DNA of 64,000 bases from Whalleya microplaca (Eukaryota > Ascomycota > Sordariomycetes > Xylariales > Xylariaceae). Shown in pieces: positions 60,145-64,000 of the stretch. The notes beneath the pieces were generated by a model. That model was not told where the DNA came from. It saw nothing but the letters and a program-made list of their open reading frames with translations, and made no database searches. Every line of letters starts with the position of its first letter. The first letter of the stretch is position 1. The position numbers and the translations under genes were made by a program. The stretch is from the NCBI GenBank assembly GCA_022497155.1, contig MU385728.1, positions 248,001 to 312,000 of the forward strand. The letters run 5' to 3'.

Positions 60145-62159
60145 CTAATCAGAACGGCGACACATGGGAACTGGGGGCTGAACACATACCCTTAGTCTTT
60201 GCTTGGAGACCTTAGAAGATGACGACAACAGAACTGAGATAAGATCCGTTTTCTTACCCTGTATATCTGTTACATACTGAGACAGCAGAGTTAGTGACAC
60301 TGGTTCTAGCTGCAAGTTTTTCGGTACGGCCATTACCTTCTCGATTGAGTCGTCCATTACAAATCGGATGGTTGTTACTTCCTTGGTCTGTCCAATCCTA
60401 TGGATTCTGGTGAGGGCTTGTTCCTCAATGGACGGGTTCCACTGTGGCTCCATCAGATAGGCCCGGGACGCAGCGGTCAGCGTTAACCTGGTCGACATAT
60501 AAGTATAAGTTTTCGCGCCGACCACCCACTATCCGAAGTCAGAATAACACTTACCCTACTGCACCACACGAAAGTGATAGTAGTAGGACTCTGATGTTTT
60601 TGCCTGTCTGGAATTCCTGAAAGATATCTTCCCTATCTATAGGCTTGACCGTTCCATCCACTTGGGCGCAAGATATCCCGGCCTCAGCGAGGGCAGTGTT
60701 TGTAATATCGAGGGTGGACTTCCAGAATGAGAAAACGATGCTGTCAATATGCGTCAGCTATGCATTTCGAAGTTTTGGCACGTGTAGGCTTACCTTTGAG
60801 TACTGATCGGCAACTTCAAGACATCATGGATGAGAGCTTGTATCTTTGTAGGATACTCTTGTTGAACGGCACGATAGTCTGTAATTACTGGCGCTGGCGT
60901 CGTTGAGTGACTAAGGGCATTTAGTTGTACTAGTGCTCTAGGACAAGCAGAGCCACAAGAGCAGATACGCCCATTTGCGCGTACTGGTTCTTTAGTGAGG
61001 TAGCATGTCGAGCACCATAGACGGAGGCATTGTGTGATGTAGACTGATGATAAGGACCCCCCATGCCTCTAAGCCATATTGGGCCATGCTAAGGTTGGTC
61101 GGTACTTTGCAATGGTGGCAAGACATTGGAACCCCGAGCAGAGAGGACTGCTCGAGCGCTCTGAGCGCCGACCTGCTGTCCCAACATGTCAGATCGATGT
61201 CTTCCATTTCCAAAGAAGAACCAGAGTTGCTGTTGTAAGGTTCCCAAACACCATGATTGCAAATACGTCGGAGGTCATTAATCTTTTGAAGCGCATTCTT
61301 ATAACCTCCCTAGGTGCTGGTTCCACTTAGCGTATCATTGATGAACCCCAAGGTCTTGTGTTTCGCCGCAAGGTAAATCTCCATTTCCTGACTGTTGAAA
61401 CTAAGTTGCAGTTTGAGGTCCCTCCGAGCTGGGAGTTGAATTTGATTGCCAGATCTTCGAAGCATAATGTAACCAAGAAGCTTTTTCAATTGTTCCACAG
61501 CTATTGTTTCTCTCCCCTCGGTCCACAGACTGGTAAAATGCTCATCAAATACCTGTCTACTGTCGTAAGGAAACACCCGGAGGAACGTCAGTAGACTCTG
61601 AAGATCGGACAAGCGGTTCTGGATCAGTGTTCCTGTCACTGTCCATCGGCTGGCAGATTGAATGGCACATACTGCTCGAGTCGTCACGGCAGACGGATCT
61701 TTGATGCAATGCGCTTCTTCATGTTAGCCAAAGAAATTCAATATGCATAGATTTTCACCTACCCTCATCCAAGATCACACGGTGCCAGAACGATGAGAAT
61801 ATGATACTTGACGGTCGTTGTGTACGCCACTCAGCTGCAAGCGTAGAGTAGGTGACAAGTACAATATCTAGCGTCTTTAGATCTTGTGGATCTGTGATCT
61901 TGGATGTACCATGATGAACGCGCCAGGTGAAACTATTGGGAACAAGATGTCTACCAGTGTTCAGTCTGAGGCCACCTTTAGTTAACGATCGGGATCTATG
62001 CTCACTTCAAGATTTCCTTTTGTCACTTTTGAAGCACTGAAGCTATATCAGCTAGTAAATCATGACGATTATTGAATCAACCTACACGACGGTGGCATTA
62101 TAAGGAGCGTAGGTCTAGGATGAGGTTGCTGGGCTTGCCGAGGGAAGGAATCCTGATCC

Positions 62160-62325
62160 ATGGCAACCAAGGTTGTAATCCACTCCACTCCACGAGAGCC
62201 TCTCGTGGACAAAAGACCACTATATGTACCGTGCACGCGTGCACGTACTGTAGTATACAACGTGCCAGCCCTGTTTCCACTCCACGAGAACCTCATGTGG
62301 AGTGGATTACAACCTTGATGGCAAC
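62160..62325. repeat. 8-bp target-site duplication flanking the MITE
   Basis: atggcaac at 62160-62167 and again at 62318-62325, immediately outside the inverted repeats. Confidence 0.9.
62168..62317. mobile_element. non-autonomous hAT-like MITE in the SNF2 gene
   Basis: 150 bp bounded by perfect 21-bp terminal inverted repeats (caaggttgtaatccactcca and one more c, inverted at the right end). It is flanked on both sides by an identical 8-bp direct repeat, atggcaac (62160-62167 and 62318-62325), the target-site duplication length of the hAT superfamily. A subterminal tccacgaga-type motif recurs inside both ends, and a perfect palindrome gtgcacgcgtgcac sits at 62231-62244. No coding capacity. 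Removing the element plus one duplication copy restores the helicase reading frame across the site, so insertion was exonic and post-dates the ORF. Assignment to hAT is from duplication length only; no autonomous partner is in the window. Confidence 0.88.
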
Positions 62326-63593
62326 ATGCCTCACTCTATTATGGGCAATCAAGGTAATCATGCATAGAGACTTTCCAGACCCCATGTGGTCAGTAAGGAT
62401 ACCACCACGGAATTGGGGTGGCGGCTGGTTCTGTGATAAACCAGTGATGTTGTTGATGTATCTGATGGTCGTTAGAATATGGGCTACTCCTGATACTATT
62501 ACTGAAGTGCATACGTGTTGTGGCCGTCCGGAAATTCCCATTGACACCATATATCCATGTTACTGCAAAGCTGCCACCCTCTCTCGCGGTTAAGCATGAA
62601 TGTCAGAGCTTGTTTTTGATGACTTGGCCACAAATTAGTGTAACGGGAAACTCGGGGGCTAGATTCACACTGACTGTTGTAGTGGTGTTGCAAGGAATGG
62701 TGACCCTTCTGTGGGAATTACATTCCCTTGAGAGATAAAACTAGCGAGGATATCTTTTATTGATATCTCTTCTTGCTTCACGTCTAGCTTTCTCTCAGAA
62801 CATGTACTGGAAGTGCGCGCATCTGGGGCGTTCAATAATCGCTGAGGGTTGAAATATGGAACATCTCGACAAGCCCCGAGTGGATCCTGAAGGAAGAAGT
62901 CAAGGTCATTCAGTACTTCTTTGATCGTTGGCCCAAGGCTCCGTTCGCCATACAATATAGCTTTAGCCTACGAAGGCGGCCGTGGGCGCCGGCCAGTATC
63001 CAGGGCCGCAGTCTGAATAAGCCCGAGTTCTACTTGCATACCCTCACATTGAAATAATTCCACCAATTCTGCCTCCCTGGATAATAAGGTGGCATATATG
63101 ATATCAGATTCCGTATCAAGAGCATATAGATGTCCATTATTACCAAGACGCAAAGGCTCGTCATTGCTCATTACCGTGACTTGACTATTGGCTACTTGAA
63201 ACAGCAGCTAATACCATGTTAGAAATCTGTATAATTGTAAAGTTAAATATGAAAATACCATTCCAAAGCATATTATGTCCGGATGCCACTGTGTGGTGGG
63301 TGTATTGTGTCGAATAGATTCACTACTGGAGACCTCATTGTTGGAACCAGTCAAGGACGATACGAGGACTGGGTTTCTGTCGAGAAGTCGTGGTTTCCTC
63401 TTCATTGGCATTTCTTGGCGATAGCTAGACTCGCATGTAATAGGATGGTCATTGTAAGGCCATGCTTTCAGGCGTTAACCGACCGTTCCATTCTGCGCTG
63501 GTTCAAAAATGAAACTTACAGACTTCACATGAAAACAAATGTATTAGGAATTAGAAAACATTGACCACATGGCCGAAAAGTACCTAGGACAAT

Positions 63594-64000
63594 TCAATTT
63601 ACCCAACCCATGTGAATATGAGATATCCATGAATAAGGATCTGGCACCGCCCGTGATGGACTGCCGCTCTCATCTGGACCGAAATCTCTGTGGGGCCCAT
63701 ATTGAAAACCGTTCGTATTCTTAATCTCTCTGCTGCGGAGTTCAAGTAGCGCGCGGTGAAGCCCATATGCAAGGCTACTCTGGCTTATACCCGTGTCAGA
63801 AAGGCTCTTGTATACGAGCTTACCAACATCTGCTGAATGATGGTCAGAGACATTCCATAGCGATGCGATAACGTTCTGAAACCCTGCTGCTAAAAAGGCT
63901 CCTGCTAGATGAATGCTTTCATCCACAAGACTGTCTACCCGAGTTATTCCCGTAGAGCAAGCTGATAGGTAGGCAAGCAGAGGCGGGCGTAGGTGCAGCT
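63594..64000 (-). CDS. CHAT-domain protein, 5' partial
   Basis: The reverse frame is open from the window edge to the stop at 63594 (about 135 codons seen). It begins LRPPLLAYLSACSTGITR, the characteristic CHAT-domain segment, in which the Cys of SACSTG is the expected catalytic nucleophile of this caspase-like fold. It continues VDESIHLAGAFLAAGFQNVI, ASLWNVSDHHSADVGKLVYK, YGLHRALLELRSREIKN and ends PYSWISHIHMGWVN, the usual C-terminus. The paired His and the N-terminal region, often TPR repeats in fungi, lie outside the window. CHAT proteins include proteases and signal-dependent death effectors; activity here is inference. No lesion is visible in this fragment, unlike the SNF2 pseudogene 183 bases downstream on the same strand. 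Confidence 0.88.
   Translation of the reverse strand, partial: LHLRPPLLAYLSACSTGITRVDSLVDESIHLAGAFLAAGFQNVIASLWNVSDHHSADVGKLVYKSLSDTGISQSSLAYGLHRALLELRSREIKNTNGFQYGPHRDFGPDESGSPSRAVPDPYSWISHIHMGWVN

Larger units (their letters stand above)
60145..63411 (-). pseudogene. SNF2-family (Rad5/HLTF-like) helicase, disrupted
   Basis: A full-length but broken ATP-dependent DNA translocase gene. The start is ATG 63411 (MPMKRKPRLLDRNP), and early exons are 63411-63259, 63207-62669, 62622-62515 and 62461-62086. Recognisable parts in order: HQKQALTFMLNRERGW; a Walker-A-like GGILTDHMGSGKSL; DIVLVTYSTLAAEW; DEAH rebuilt across an intron (61763/61713); WTVTGTLIQNRLSDLQSLLT; NALQKINDLRRICNHG; a Cys-rich RING-like insert (about 61160-60950); VFSFWKSTLDIT; CGAVGLTLTAASRAYLMEP; and QWNPSIEEQALTRIHRIGQT. 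Lesions: stop codons at 62970-62968, 62025-62023 (where Trp is expected) and 61312-61310; an apparent frame break near a 6-base homopolymer (61057-61062); and a 150-bp element inserted between VRHVA and MDQDSF. Related genes remodel chromatin or act in DNA repair; this copy should not make an intact protein. Confidence 0.85.

Noticed and set aside
62043..62085. Possibility that the TGA at 62023-62025 is intronic
   Set aside because: The reading QK-stop-QKEILK then HLVPNSF fits the family Trp-containing segment, and the flanking 43-nt intron already has good borders.
62072..62593. 173-codon forward frame across the MITE and helicase exon
   Set aside because: It runs through the transposon and antisense to helicase motifs; no independent protein signal.
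62968..63037. Intron removing the first SNF2 stop (donor gtagaa near 63037)
   Set aside because: It keeps the frame but uses a weak donor and deletes residues that look like a normal linker; a nonsense change is simpler, though not excluded.
1..64000. CRISPR arrays, prokaryotic operons, rRNA genes, viral insertions
   Set aside because: No regularly spaced direct repeats, no ribosome-binding-site-led gene strings, no rRNA core sequences and no viral gene families were seen.

Overview
The window is nuclear DNA of a filamentous ascomycete (Pezizomycotina). Sordariomycetes is the likeliest class, but that is inference. The evidence is short GT-AG introns (about 43-166 nt) with CTAAC/CTNAC-type branch sites and families typical of these fungi: a 2EXR protein, a LaeA-like methyltransferase, a Zn2Cys6 regulator, a HeLo protein, a cyanovirin-N homologue and a Rad5/HLTF-like SNF2 gene. 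Nothing bacterial, viral, rRNA- or tRNA-like was found.

Layout. 1-7 kb: the 3' part of a 2EXR gene, then sterol 24-C-methyltransferase (ERG6) and pyruvate dehydrogenase E1 beta (PDB1), both forward. 9-15 kb: a nine-exon LaeA-like methyltransferase and a five-exon cytochrome P450, both forward. 16-23 kb: one Nudix gene, then about 6.5 kb without a supportable gene. 23.3-24.6 kb: a SWIRM protein (Fun19/Laf type). 27-31.5 kb: an SDR oxidoreductase and a DHA2-like MFS transporter, both reverse. 34.7-37.3 kb: a secreted HD-domain (cyanamide-hydratase-like) protein and a small secreted double-psi beta-barrel protein. 39.8-45.2 kb: a HeLo-PAH fusion divergent from a nine-exon GMC oxidoreductase. 45.6-48.4 kb: a Sos7-like kinetochore gene divergent from an RS-like nuclear protein gene. 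51-54 kb: a PA-TM-RING ubiquitin ligase. 55.6-58.4 kb: a secreted cyanovirin-N protein and a Zn2Cys6 regulator. 60-64 kb: a decayed SNF2 helicase gene and the 3' end of a CHAT-domain gene that runs off the window.

Housekeeping genes (ERG6, PDB1, SWIRM, Sos7, RS-like, RING) alternate with accessory genes. The SDR and MFS genes lie in tandem and could serve one small-molecule pathway, but no PKS, NRPS or terpene synthase is present, so no biosynthetic cluster is claimed.

The most notable items are at the right-hand end. The SNF2 gene is interrupted in an exon by a 150-bp non-autonomous element with 21-bp terminal inverted repeats and an 8-bp target-site duplication (hAT-like), and it carries three in-frame stops. 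A CHAT gene with an intact Ser-Ala-Cys motif follows. Elsewhere, a HeLo (cell-death/prion-type) domain is joined to a Sin3-type PAH domain. Exon boundaries were derived by hand from splice consensus and reading-frame continuity; each multi-exon model sums to a multiple of three.
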